Part shown: positions 8,477 through 16,759 of the stretch, piece after piece
How the letters are laid out: each line of letters starts with the position of its first letter
Position numbering within the stretch: position 1 is the first letter of the stretch
Assembly (NCBI RefSeq): GCF_014205295.1
Contig: NZ_JACHNF010000001.1
Span: 372,001 to 436,000, forward strand
From: Kribbella solani
GTDB taxonomy: Bacteria; Actinomycetota; Actinomycetes; Propionibacteriales; Kribbellaceae
DNA: 64,000 nucleotides
Reading direction: 5' to 3'
The notes under the pieces: generated by a model
The model's database searches: none
What the model was told of the DNA's origin: nothing
What the model saw: only the letters and a program-made list of their open reading frames with translations
Position numbers and translations under genes: made by a program

Positions 8477-9751
8477 ATGACCCTGAGCAGAAGGAAGTTC
8501 CTCGCGGCCGGCACCGCCCTGGCCGCCGCGGGTCTCACTGGCTGCGGCTCGCGCAGTTCGCTGGGCGGATCGAACGAACTCAGCATGTGGACCTGGACCG
8601 GGTCGGTGAACGACGGCCTGATCGGGCAGGCGGAGAAGGCGATCCCCGGGGCCGACGGGATGAAGCTCGCGATGACCCGGATCGGCTCGAACTACAAGAC
8701 CAAGGTGCTGACCGCGCTGGCCGGCAAGTCGCTGGTCCCGGACATCGTCGCGATCAACGACGACGTCGCCACCTACTTCCCGAACGCCGACCAGTTCCAC
8801 GACCTGTACGAGCTCGGTGCCAAGGAGCTCGAGAAGGACTTCCTGCCCTGGAAGTGGAAGTGGGGCGTCACGCCGGCCGGCAAGATGCTCGGGTACCCGA
8901 TGGACACCGGCCCGACGGCGCTGTTCTACCGCACGGACATCTTCCAGAAGGCCGGGATCGACGTCGACCCGGGCGCGGTCGCCCAACTCGCGCCGGACTG
9001 GGACACCTACATCGCGCTCGGGAAGAAGCTCAAGCAGGCCGTACCCGGTTCCGCGATCACCGACAACATCAGCGGCATCTACTCGTACCGGATGGCTCAG
9101 CAGCCGAAGCGGTACATGACGCCGGACGGGAAGTACATCGGCGATCAGGACCATGTCCGGCAGGCGTTCGACCTGGCCGTGCGCGTGATCAAGGAAGGGC
9201 TGTCGGCGAACGCGCAGAACTCGACCGACAAGAACGCCGTGGTCACCAACGGGAAGCTGGTCGCGTACAACGCCGCCGTCTGGTGGGCGCAGCTCGGCCC
9301 GAAGAATGCCGCGCCGAAGACCAAGGGACTGTGGAAGGTGACGGCGGCTCCCGGTGGCGCCGGCAACCGTGGTGGTTCGTTCCTCGGGATCACCAAGTAC
9401 TGCAAGAACCCGAAGGCCGCGTTCGCGTTCATCAGCTGGCTGGAGTCGGCGAAGAACCAGGCCGAGGCGTTCCTCGATCCCGTACTCTTCCCGTCCACCC
9501 CGGCCAGCTACACCGACTCCCGGCTGTCGGCGCCCGATCCGTTCTTCGGTGGGCAGCGGATCGTCGACGTGTTCGCGGATTCCGCCAAGAAGTACCCCGG
9601 CGCGTTCTTCTCGCCGTACGACTCGATCATCGACACGCCGATCGGCGCCGAACTGGTGAACGTCGAAGCGGCCGGCAAGAACCCCGACCAGGCCTGGGCG
9701 GACGCTCAGCACCAGATCGAGCGCGAGCTCACCAGGGCGGGGGCGATCTGA
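8477..9751 (+). CDS. Sugar ABC transporter substrate-binding lipoprotein (Tat-type leader)
   Basis: This 424-residue extracytoplasmic solute-binding protein belongs to the bacterial family 1 (maltose/oligosaccharide type). Residues 4-9 read SRRKFL, a twin-arginine signal, and the lipobox LTGC places the lipidated cysteine at residue 23, so it is probably exported folded and anchored outside the membrane. Mature regions include an early WTWTGS sugar-stacking stretch and a late segment FGGQRIVDVFADSAKK typical of the family. GAGG sits directly upstream of ATG 8477. Two permease genes follow without a gap. No ATPase gene is nearby, so a shared MsiK-like ATPase is expected. Confidence 0.93.
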   Translation: MTLSRRKFLAAGTALAAAGLTGCGSRSSLGGSNELSMWTWTGSVNDGLIGQAEKAIPGADGMKLAMTRIGSNYKTKVLTALAGKSLVPDIVAINDDVATYFPNADQFHDLYELGAKELEKDFLPWKWKWGVTPAGKMLGYPMDTGPTALFYRTDIFQKAGIDVDPGAVAQLAPDWDTYIALGKKLKQAVPGSAITDNISGIYSYRMAQQPKRYMTPDGKYIGDQDHVRQAFDLAVRVIKEGLSANAQNSTDKNAVVTNGKLVAYNAAVWWAQLGPKNAAPKTKGLWKVTAAPGGAGNRGGSFLGITKYCKNPKAAFAFISWLESAKNQAEAFLDPVLFPSTPASYTDSRLSAPDPFFGGQRIVDVFADSAKKYPGAFFSPYDSIIDTPIGAELVNVEAAGKNPDQAWADAQHQIERELTRAGAI

Positions 9752-9752
9752 G

Positions 9753-10784
9753 ATGGCCGTGACCAGCAAGGCCGTACCGGCATCACTCGGTGCCACGACC
9801 GAGTCCACTGACAAGCGGCCGAACAAGTACCGGCAGGCACTGCCGCAGTACACCGCCGTCGCGCCGTTCTTCATCCTGTTCGCGATCTTCGGCGCGTTCC
9901 CGGTGCTGTTCTCGATCTGGATCTCGTTCCACTCCTGGGACGGGATCGGCCCGATGAAATGGGTCGGCCTCGCGCAGTACCAGTACCTGCTCACCGATGC
10001 CACGTTCTGGAAGACGATCGGCAACACCCTGATCATCTGGGTACTGTCGACCGTACCGATGCTGCTGCTCGCACTGGTGATCGCGAACGCGCTGCACAAC
10101 GCCACCCGGCTCCGGACCTTCTACCGGATCGCGTACTTCATCCCGAACATCACCTCGGTGGTCGCGATCACCCTGGTGTTCGGCTCGATCTTCAGCAACA
10201 ACTTCGGCCTGCTGAACGCGTTCCTGCAGTCGATCGGCCTCGGCCAGGTCGACTGGCTGACGCAGCCGTGGGGGATCAAGATCGCGATCGCCACCATCGT
10301 CACCTGGCGCTGGGTCGGCTACAACGCGATCATCTACCTGGCCGGCCTGCAGGCGATCTCGGCCGACGTGTACGAGGCCGCGAAGATGGACGGCGCGAGT
10401 CCACGGCAGACGTTCTGGCGGATCACCGTACCGATGATGCGGCCGGTGATCCTGTTCACCGCGGTCACCTCGACGATCGGCGGCCTGCAGATCTTCACCG
10501 AGTCCCGGGTGCTGTTCGGCGACACCAGCAGCATCGGCGGACCGGGCGACGCCGGCCTGACCATCGTCTCGTACCTGTACCAGAGCGCGTTCATCAAGAA
10601 CCAGTTCGGGTACGGGGCCGCCGTCGGCTGGGCGCTGTTCATCCTGATCGTGCTGTTCAGCATCATCAACTGGCGGCTGATCGGCGGCCGGGACGAGGAG
10701 CGGCTGACCCGACGCGCCGCTCGGCGGGTGGAACGCAAGATCGCAGCCCAGAATGCCAAGAGGGAGGCCGCAGATGTCCATTGA
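9753..10784 (+). CDS. Sugar ABC transporter permease (MalF type)
   Basis: The 343-residue inner-membrane permease has about six membrane helices after a hydrophilic N-terminus of roughly 30 residues and ends in a basic tail (RRAARRVERKIAAQNAKR). The cytoplasmic EAA loop, EAAKMDGASPRQTFWRITVP at about residues 209-228, is the ATPase docking site and marks it as an MalF/UgpA-type component. It begins one base after the binding-protein stop and overlaps the next permease by 11 bp, so the three genes form one translational unit. It resembles the permease at 62970-63899 in order and motif. Confidence 0.93.
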   Translation: MAVTSKAVPASLGATTESTDKRPNKYRQALPQYTAVAPFFILFAIFGAFPVLFSIWISFHSWDGIGPMKWVGLAQYQYLLTDATFWKTIGNTLIIWVLSTVPMLLLALVIANALHNATRLRTFYRIAYFIPNITSVVAITLVFGSIFSNNFGLLNAFLQSIGLGQVDWLTQPWGIKIAIATIVTWRWVGYNAIIYLAGLQAISADVYEAAKMDGASPRQTFWRITVPMMRPVILFTAVTSTIGGLQIFTESRVLFGDTSSIGGPGDAGLTIVSYLYQSAFIKNQFGYGAAVGWALFILIVLFSIINWRLIGGRDEERLTRRAARRVERKIAAQNAKREAADVH

Positions 10785-11601
10785 GCGAATCCGCACCGCC
10801 GTGGGTCACGTCGTGCTGATGCTCGGTGTGCTCGTCTCGCTGTTCCCGTTCTACTGGATGGTGGTGATGGCCTCCAACACCACCCCGGACATCTTCAGTT
10901 ACCCGCCAAAACTCTGGATCGGTTCGCACCTGTTCGAGAACATGGGCAAGGTGCTCGACAACATCGACTTCTTCGGCTCGATGCTGCTCACCCTGATCGC
11001 GTCGCTCGGCGTCACCGTGCTGGTGCTGTTCTTCGACTCGCTGGCCGCGTTCGCGTTCGCCAAGTACCGGTTCCCGGGCCGGAATTTCCTGTTCGCGCTG
11101 CTGCTCGCGACCTTCATGATCCCGAGCCAGCTGTCGCTGGTACCGCAGTTCGTCACGCTCGCCGAGTTCGGCTGGATCGGGTCGCTGAAGGCGCTGATCA
11201 TCCCGGGCGCGGCGAACGCGTTCGGGATCTTCTGGATGCGCCAGTACGCCAGCGGCGCGATCCCGGACGAGCTGATCGCGGCCGCCAAGGTGGACGGCGC
11301 CGGGTTCTTCCGGCAGTACCTGACCGTCGGCCTGCCGGTGCTCCGGCCCGGCCTGGCGTTCCTCGGCATCTTCACCTTCATCAACGTCTGGAACGACTAC
11401 CTCTGGCCGCTGATCGTGATGACGGACCCGAACCGGCTCACCCTGCAGGTCGCGCTGGACCAGCTGAACGGCGTGTACGGCACCGACTACTCGATGGTGA
11501 TGGCCGGTGCGCTGATGAGCGTCATCCCCCTGATCGGCGTCTTCCTGATCGGCGGCCGGCACTTCATCGCCGACCTCGCGGCAGGCGCCATGAAGTTCTG
11601 A
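10774..11601 (+). CDS. Sugar ABC transporter permease (MalG type)
   Basis: The 275-residue protein has six predicted membrane helices and the EAA-loop motif AAAKVDGAGFFRQYLTVGLP, and pairs with the preceding MalF-type permease. ATG 10774 has AGGGAGG at 10761-10767 and starts inside the upstream gene. An in-frame upstream start would have no ribosome site. A stretch shared with the second importer's permease (KALIIPGAANAFGIFWMRQY) shows that the two transporters are paralogous. A dehydrogenase/reductase fusion gene follows 28 bp downstream, suggesting that the imported sugar is oxidised or reduced after entry. Confidence 0.93.
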   Translation: MSIERIRTAVGHVVLMLGVLVSLFPFYWMVVMASNTTPDIFSYPPKLWIGSHLFENMGKVLDNIDFFGSMLLTLIASLGVTVLVLFFDSLAAFAFAKYRFPGRNFLFALLLATFMIPSQLSLVPQFVTLAEFGWIGSLKALIIPGAANAFGIFWMRQYASGAIPDELIAAAKVDGAGFFRQYLTVGLPVLRPGLAFLGIFTFINVWNDYLWPLIVMTDPNRLTLQVALDQLNGVYGTDYSMVMAGALMSVIPLIGVFLIGGRHFIADLAAGAMKF

Positions 11602-11629
11602 CCTGACCACAACGACAACGGGACACCTT

Positions 11630-13618
11630 TTGACTGACACCAAGCTCCGCTGGGGCATCCTCGGCACCGGCAACATCGCATCCCGGTTCGCCTCGCAGGT
11701 GCCGACGTCGAAGACCAACGAGGTCGTCGCCGTCGGCAGCCGGTCGCAGGAGTCGGCGCACACCTTTGCCGATAAATGGGACATCGCCAACCGGCACGGC
11801 TCGTACGCCGGGCTGCTCGCCGACGAGGCCGTCGACGCGGTCTACATCGCCACCCCGCACCCGATGCACGTCGAGTGGGCGATCAAGGCGGCCGAAGCCG
11901 GCAAGCACCTACTGTGCGAGAAACCGCTGGCGATCAACCGGGCCTGGTCCGAGGCGATGATCGAGGCAGCGGTCCGCAACGACGTCTTCCTGATGGAGGC
12001 GTACATGTACCGGTGCCTGCCGCAGACCAAGCTGATCGCCCAGCTGGTCCGCGACGGTGAGCTCGGCACCGTGCACCAGATCCAGGCCACGTTCGCGTTC
12101 GCCGCCGGGTACCGGCCGGAGAGCCGGATCTTCGCCGACGACCTGGCCGGCGGCGGCATCCTCGACGTCGGCGGGTACCCGGTGTCGATGGCGCGCCTGA
12201 TCGCCGGCGCGAACGTCGGTCAGCCGTTCCTGGATCCGGCCGCGGTCACCGCGGTCGGCCACGTCGGCGACACCGGCGTGGACGAGTGGACGGTGGCGAC
12301 GCTGTTCTTCGACAGTGGCGTGACCGCCCAGGTCAGCACCGGCGTACGCCTCGCCGATCAGAACCAGGTCCGGATCTTCGGCAGCGAGGGGTATCTCGTG
12401 GTCGAGGACCCGTGGTTCGGCGGCGACGGCAAGCCGACGCACGTCACCCTGCACAAGGTGGGGGAGGAGCCGCGGGAGATCTCCGCGGAGCCGGCGCTGA
12501 TCTACGCGGCCGAGGCCGAGGCGGTACAGGCGGCGATCCAGTCCGGGGCGAAGCAGGCGCCGGAGATGAGCTGGGCGGACACGTTCGGCAACCTGACCGT
12601 GCAGGACCAGTGGCGGGCGGCGATCGGCCAGCAGTACGCGAGCGAGCGGGAGGACGTACAGGTCCCGACCGCGACCGGTCGGCCGCTGACCCGGCGCGCC
12701 GACGCCCCGATGACGTACGGAAAGGTGCCTGGCCTGGACAAGCAGGTGTCGCGCCTCGTCATGGGCGTGGACAACCAGCAGACGCTGCCGCACGCGGCGG
12801 TGGTGTTCGACGACTTCGTCGAGCGCGGCGGGACCACGTTCGACACCGCGTACATCTACGGCGGCGGGCGCGGTGAGAAACTGCTCGGCCAGTGGATGGC
12901 GTCGCGCGGCAATCGCGACGAGGTGGTTGTCATCGGCAAGGGCGCGCACACGCCGCACTGCGACCCGGAGTCGATCACCCGGCAGCTCGAGGAGAGCCTC
13001 GAACGGCTGCAGACCGACCACGTCGACCTGTACCTGATGCACCGGGACAACGAGGAGATCGCGGTCTCGGAGTTCGTCGACGTCCTGGACGAGCATTTCA
13101 AGGCCGGCCGGATCAAGGCGTACGGCGGATCGAACTGGACCACCGCGCGCTTCGACGAGGCGAACGCGTACGCCGAGGCGAACAGCAAGCAGCCGTTCAC
13201 GCTGCTGAGCAACCACCTCAGCCTCGCGCGGGCGTACGACGTGCCGTGGGCCGGCTGCCGGCATGTGGCCGACGACGAGTCGCAGGCGTGGTTGCGGGAG
13301 CGGCAGGTCGCGCTGTTCCCGTGGTCGAGCCAGGCGCGCGGGTTCTTCACCGGGCGGGCCAAGCCGGAGGACACCTCGGACCAGGAACTGGTGCGCTGTT
13401 TCTACTCCGGCGAGAACTTCCGTAGACTCGACCGGGCCCGGGAACTCGCGGCCGCGAAGGGCGTCGAGCCGACCGCGATCGCACTGGCCTGGTTGCTGCA
13501 CCAGCCGTACCCGGTGTTCCCGCTGATCGGGCCGCGGCACGTCAGCGAGACCCGGACCTCGACACCTGGTCTTTCGGTCACGCTGACGGACGAGGAAGTG
13601 GCCTACCTCACTGCCTGA
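11630..13618 (+). CDS. Gfo/Idh/MocA oxidoreductase fused to an aldo/keto reductase
   Basis: One continuous 662-codon frame encodes two enzymes. Residues 1 to about 330 form a Gfo/Idh/MocA NAD(P)-dependent sugar dehydrogenase (dinucleotide loop GILGTGNIASRF, catalytic-lysine motif CEKPLAINR, then GGGILDVGGYP). A linker of about 25 residues leads to an aldo/keto reductase from about residue 365, with the catalytic tetrad visible: Asp and Tyr in FDTAYIYGGG, Lys in VVIGKGA and His in LMHRD. TTG 11630 is the first start, with a weak GGGA site 8 bp upstream. It follows the sugar permeases and probably acts on the imported compound. I see no frameshift or internal stop, so the fusion looks genuine. 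Confidence 0.9.
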   Translation: MTDTKLRWGILGTGNIASRFASQVPTSKTNEVVAVGSRSQESAHTFADKWDIANRHGSYAGLLADEAVDAVYIATPHPMHVEWAIKAAEAGKHLLCEKPLAINRAWSEAMIEAAVRNDVFLMEAYMYRCLPQTKLIAQLVRDGELGTVHQIQATFAFAAGYRPESRIFADDLAGGGILDVGGYPVSMARLIAGANVGQPFLDPAAVTAVGHVGDTGVDEWTVATLFFDSGVTAQVSTGVRLADQNQVRIFGSEGYLVVEDPWFGGDGKPTHVTLHKVGEEPREISAEPALIYAAEAEAVQAAIQSGAKQAPEMSWADTFGNLTVQDQWRAAIGQQYASEREDVQVPTATGRPLTRRADAPMTYGKVPGLDKQVSRLVMGVDNQQTLPHAAVVFDDFVERGGTTFDTAYIYGGGRGEKLLGQWMASRGNRDEVVVIGKGAHTPHCDPESITRQLEESLERLQTDHVDLYLMHRDNEEIAVSEFVDVLDEHFKAGRIKAYGGSNWTTARFDEANAYAEANSKQPFTLLSNHLSLARAYDVPWAGCRHVADDESQAWLRERQVALFPWSSQARGFFTGRAKPEDTSDQELVRCFYSGENFRRLDRARELAAAKGVEPTAIALAWLLHQPYPVFPLIGPRHVSETRTSTPGLSVTLTDEEVAYLTA

Positions 13619-13637
13619 CAGGCCCTGGACCGACGAA

Positions 13638-13666
13638 TTGGTCGTGTGCTGACAGCCATGTAACAT
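13638..13666 (+). promoter_or_regulatory. Likely rpmB promoter
   Basis: TTGGTC at 13638-13643, a 17-bp spacer and TAACAT at 13661-13666 form a good housekeeping-type promoter, 36 bp before the rpmB ATG. Confidence 0.5.
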
Positions 13667-13702
13667 GATCTGTCGGAGTCACGACCCTGAACACGGAGAA
13701 TC

Positions 13703-13924
13703 ATGTCTAAGAAGTGCGATGTCTGCGGCAAGCAGCCGACGTTCGGCAACAGCGTTGCCCGTCTGGGTAAGGGCGCGATGATCCGCCGGGTCAAGGCTCG
13801 TACGCCGCGGCGGTTCAACCCCAACATCCAGCCGGTCCGGGCCATCATCAAGGGCACCCCGACCCGGATGAAGGTCTGCACGTCCTGCATCAAGGCCGGC
13901 AAGGTCCAGCGCGTCGTCGGCTGA
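13703..13924 (+). CDS. rpmB: 50S ribosomal protein bL28
   Basis: This 73-residue protein is bL28 of the large ribosomal subunit. It is the zinc-binding (C+) form: CDVCG at the N-terminus pairs with CTSC near the C-terminus. The core RRFNPNIQPVRAIIKG is characteristic. It is somewhat longer in the middle (LGKGAMIRRVKARTP) than the roughly 61-63 residue actinobacterial versions I recall. A strong upstream promoter and a perfect downstream hairpin make it a monocistronic unit. Its place ahead of the DAK2-recG genes matches the usual actinobacterial order, apart from the methyltransferase gene inserted between. Confidence 0.97.
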   Translation: MSKKCDVCGKQPTFGNSVARLGKGAMIRRVKARTPRRFNPNIQPVRAIIKGTPTRMKVCTSCIKAGKVQRVVG

Positions 13925-13954
13925 CCCTCAGCTCTCCTCCGTGTAGGTCCTGCC

Positions 13955-13987
13955 AATAGGCGCCCGGGTTTTCCCCGGGCGCCTATT
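13955..13987 (+). terminator. rpmB terminator hairpin
   Basis: AATAGGCGCCCGGG (13955-13968) and its exact complement (13974-13987) form a 14-bp perfect stem with a TTTTC loop, 30 bp after the rpmB stop. There is no T-run. It may also stop the convergent methyltransferase transcript. Confidence 0.85.
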
Positions 13988-14075
13988 CACGTTTGCTCCC
14001 GGCTCGCGGTTCTTCACCGCTGGCAGGTTGTTTCACCGCTGGCGTGTTGTAGGCCGCCAGCGGTGAAACAACCCG

Positions 14076-15080
14076 TCAGTCGGCTCGTCGGGCGACGACG
14101 GTGAGCTCGTTGCGGTTGTGGTGGAGTTGGCGGGCGTGGTGGATGGTGTAGGTGGCGCGCAGGGTTTGCAGGGCGTGGCGGGTGGCGTCCAGGGGGTTCT
14201 GGCCGCCGCCTTTCAGGGTGATGACCGCCAGGCCGCGCGGGCGCAGGTGGGCGGCGGCGTCGAGCATCATCCGGGCGCTGGTCTGCTGATCCATCCGCAT
14301 GTCGTTCACGACCACGTCGAAACGGACGCGGTTGGCGGCGAAGAACCGGCCGGCCGTGGTCTGTTCGTGGTGGATCCGGCGGTCGGAGCGCAGCCGCGGG
14401 TCGAGCGAGCCGGGGTCGACCGACCACACCTCCTGACCGTGCTGCCGCAGAATCCGCGTCCAGCCGCCCGGGGAGGCGCCGAGGTCGAGCGCCTTTCCAC
14501 CCTTCGGCAGCTCCAGACCGAAGGTCGCGATCGCCTCTTCCAGCTTGAACTCCGACCGGGACACCCGGTCCTTGCCGCGCGCGAGCCGCATCTGCCCGCC
14601 TGGCCAGTCCGACAGGCTGTCCGCGAGCCGGTTCACGCCGAGCAGCAGCTGCTTGCCCGCGACCACGGCGGACACCACCACCTCTTGGCCGGAGCGTTCG
14701 CTCGTCACCCCGCGGGTCGCCAGCGCGTCGGCGATCAGCCGCCGGTACGTCCCGCCCGTACCCCCGTCGTCGATCCACGCCTGGACCGCGACCGTACGAC
14801 CGGTGAGCTCGTCGAGCAGCGTCGTCGCCAGCTCCGGCTCGGTCGGAAGATCATCGAGCGCGTACCCGGCGATCTCCCGGGTCAGGTGCCGGACGAACAT
14901 GATGCGGCCTTCGTCACACGCCGTGGCCACCTGCTCTACCGGGACGGTGCTGTCCGCGAGCCGCGCGACCTCCGCGCCGAGCCGCTCGAACCGGTGTTCG
15001 CCGGGAAATGCCTCCCGGATCTCCCGCACCGCGTACCGGTAACTGTCGGACGCGAACGAGAACAAGATCGAGCAAGGCAC
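14076..15080 (-). CDS. FtsJ/RlmM-like SAM-dependent RNA methyltransferase
   Basis: The 334-residue protein has a C-terminal Rossmann methyltransferase domain with the SAM loop LDLGASPGGWTRIL at about residues 196-209. The FtsJ-type K-D-K-E catalytic tetrad is visible: Lys in SRSEFKLEEA, Asp in VVNDMRMD, Lys in VITLKGG and Glu in RNELTVV. The N-terminal 150 residues resemble the THUMP-containing region of RlmM, the 23S rRNA 2'-O-methyltransferase. It is read against the surrounding genes and shares the 5' gap with the DAK2 gene, whose start is 6 bp away. The RNA target is inferred only from the fold. ATG 15080 has a poor ribosome site, so an internal start is possible. Confidence 0.85.
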   Translation of the reverse strand: MPCSILFSFASDSYRYAVREIREAFPGEHRFERLGAEVARLADSTVPVEQVATACDEGRIMFVRHLTREIAGYALDDLPTEPELATTLLDELTGRTVAVQAWIDDGGTGGTYRRLIADALATRGVTSERSGQEVVVSAVVAGKQLLLGVNRLADSLSDWPGGQMRLARGKDRVSRSEFKLEEAIATFGLELPKGGKALDLGASPGGWTRILRQHGQEVWSVDPGSLDPRLRSDRRIHHEQTTAGRFFAANRVRFDVVVNDMRMDQQTSARMMLDAAAHLRPRGLAVITLKGGGQNPLDATRHALQTLRATYTIHHARQLHHNRNELTVVARRAD

Positions 15081-15085
15081 AACAC

Positions 15086-16714
15086 ATGGTAAGCGGACGG
15101 GTTAGCCTTCCGGGCGTGGAGGAACTGACCGTCGACGTGTTGCGGGCGTGGGCCCGGACCGCGCTGGCCGAGCTGGCCCGGGCGCGGACCGAGATCGACG
15201 AGCTGAACGTGTACCCGGTGCCGGACGGTGACACCGGGACCAACCTCTACCTGACCTGGGAGGCGGCCTGTGACGCGCTGCCGAAGGGAAAGCTGACTTT
15301 CGGCGAGGCGATCGAGGCGTTCGGTCGCGGCGCGCTGCTCGGCGCGCGCGGCAACTCCGGCGTGATCACCTCCCAGCTGATCCGCGCCTGCGGCCAGCGG
15401 CTGAACCAGAACCTCCCGGGCGACGGCGGGGATCGATCGATGAGCGAGGCGGCCGCGTTCGCGGACGCGCTCACGTACGCCGCCGACGCCGCGTACGGGG
15501 CGGTCGCGCAGCCGGTCGAGGGCACGATGCTGACCGTCGCCCGGGTGGCCGCGGCCGCCGCGACGACCGCCGCGAACGACGGCAAGTCGCTCGCCGACGT
15601 GTGCCTCGCCGCGGTCGCGTCCGCGCGGCAGGCACTCACCAGGACCACCGAACAGCTCGACGTACTGCGGCGCGCGGGCGTTGTCGACGCCGGGGGAGCG
15701 GGTCTGGTCGTGATCCTCGGCGCGATGGAGTCGGTGCTGACCGGGCGGCACGTCCACGTCACCGTACCGGCGCGGGTCGAGCCGCGCGGCGAAGACAGCG
15801 CCGGCGTCGACGGACCGGCGTACGAGGTGATGTACCTGCTCGATGCGCCCGACGACACCATCGGCGACTTCCGGCGTACGCTCGCCAGGCTCGGTGACTC
15901 GGTCGTGGTCGTCGGCGGCGACGGGCTCTGGAACGTGCACGTCCACACCGATGACGTCGGCGCGGCGATCGAGACCGGGATCGGGATCGGCCGCCCGCAC
16001 CGGATTAGGGTCACGCACTTCGCGGATCAGGTACACCAGCACGAGCCCACGCCCGGCCGCGCGGTGATCGCGGTGGTGGCCGGCGACGGGCTGGCCGCGC
16101 TGTTCGGCGCGGCCGGCGCCCGGGTGATCCGCGGCGGTCCCGGCCGGCGGTGCTCGACCGGCGAGCTGCTGCAGGCGATCGAGGTGTCGAAGGCGGCCGA
16201 GATCGTGATCCTGCCGAACGACCACGACTCGATCGCGGTCGCCGAGGCCGCCGCCACCGCGGCCCGCCAGGACGGCATCAGGGTCGCGGTGATCCCGACC
16301 CGGGCCCAGGTACAGGGCCTGGCCGCGATCGCGGTGCACGACCCGGACCGCAGCTTCGACGACGAGGTCGTCCATCTGTCGGCCGCCGCCGGGCAGACCC
16401 GGCACGGCGCGGTCACGATCGCGGTCAAGGACGCGTGGACGATGGCCGGCCGGTGCCGGCCCGGCGACGCGCTCGGCGTGGTGGACGGCGATTTCGCGTT
16501 GATCACCGAGGATCTGGAGGCGGCCGCGATCGGCGTCGTCGACCGGCTGCTCGGCGGTGGTGGTGAGTTGCTCACCATCGTCACCGGCCGGGACGCCGAC
16601 CCGGCGCTGGCCGCGGCGGTCGAGCGGCATGTCCGCCGGGACCGCAAAGATGTCGACGTGATGGTGTACGACGGAGGCCAGGACAGGTACCCGTTGCTGA
16701 TCGGGGTGGAATGA
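15086..16714 (+). CDS. DAK2-domain protein (FakA-like)
   Basis: The 542-residue protein has an N-terminal DAK2 (DhaL-like) ATP-binding domain with metal-ligand motif VPDGDTGTN near residue 44, GARGNSGVI and the GGAGLVVIL turn, followed by the middle and DegV-like C-terminal domains found in FakA. FakA phosphorylates fatty acids held by a DegV-type FakB partner; no FakB gene lies nearby, so the acceptor is uncertain. The gene sits immediately before recG, as in other actinobacteria. ATG 15086 has AAGG 8 bp upstream; a GTG at 15116 is a credible alternative start that would leave more promoter space before the divergent methyltransferase gene. Confidence 0.88.
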   Translation: MVSGRVSLPGVEELTVDVLRAWARTALAELARARTEIDELNVYPVPDGDTGTNLYLTWEAACDALPKGKLTFGEAIEAFGRGALLGARGNSGVITSQLIRACGQRLNQNLPGDGGDRSMSEAAAFADALTYAADAAYGAVAQPVEGTMLTVARVAAAAATTAANDGKSLADVCLAAVASARQALTRTTEQLDVLRRAGVVDAGGAGLVVILGAMESVLTGRHVHVTVPARVEPRGEDSAGVDGPAYEVMYLLDAPDDTIGDFRRTLARLGDSVVVVGGDGLWNVHVHTDDVGAAIETGIGIGRPHRIRVTHFADQVHQHEPTPGRAVIAVVAGDGLAALFGAAGARVIRGGPGRRCSTGELLQAIEVSKAAEIVILPNDHDSIAVAEAAATAARQDGIRVAVIPTRAQVQGLAAIAVHDPDRSFDDEVVHLSAAAGQTRHGAVTIAVKDAWTMAGRCRPGDALGVVDGDFALITEDLEAAAIGVVDRLLGGGGELLTIVTGRDADPALAAAVERHVRRDRKDVDVMVYDGGQDRYPLLIGVE

Positions 16715-16724
16715 GGTTTCCGGA

Positions 16725-16759
16725 ATGAAGGTGCTGGGATGAAGGTGCTGGTATGAAGG
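16725..16759 (+). repeat. 14-bp repeat reiterating the recG start codon
   Basis: The unit ATGAAGGTGCTGGG recurs at 16725 and 16739 and begins again at 16753, the recG ATG. The three ATGs lie in different frames. The middle one reads MKVLV then stops in a TATGA overlap with the recG start. Confidence 0.75.
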
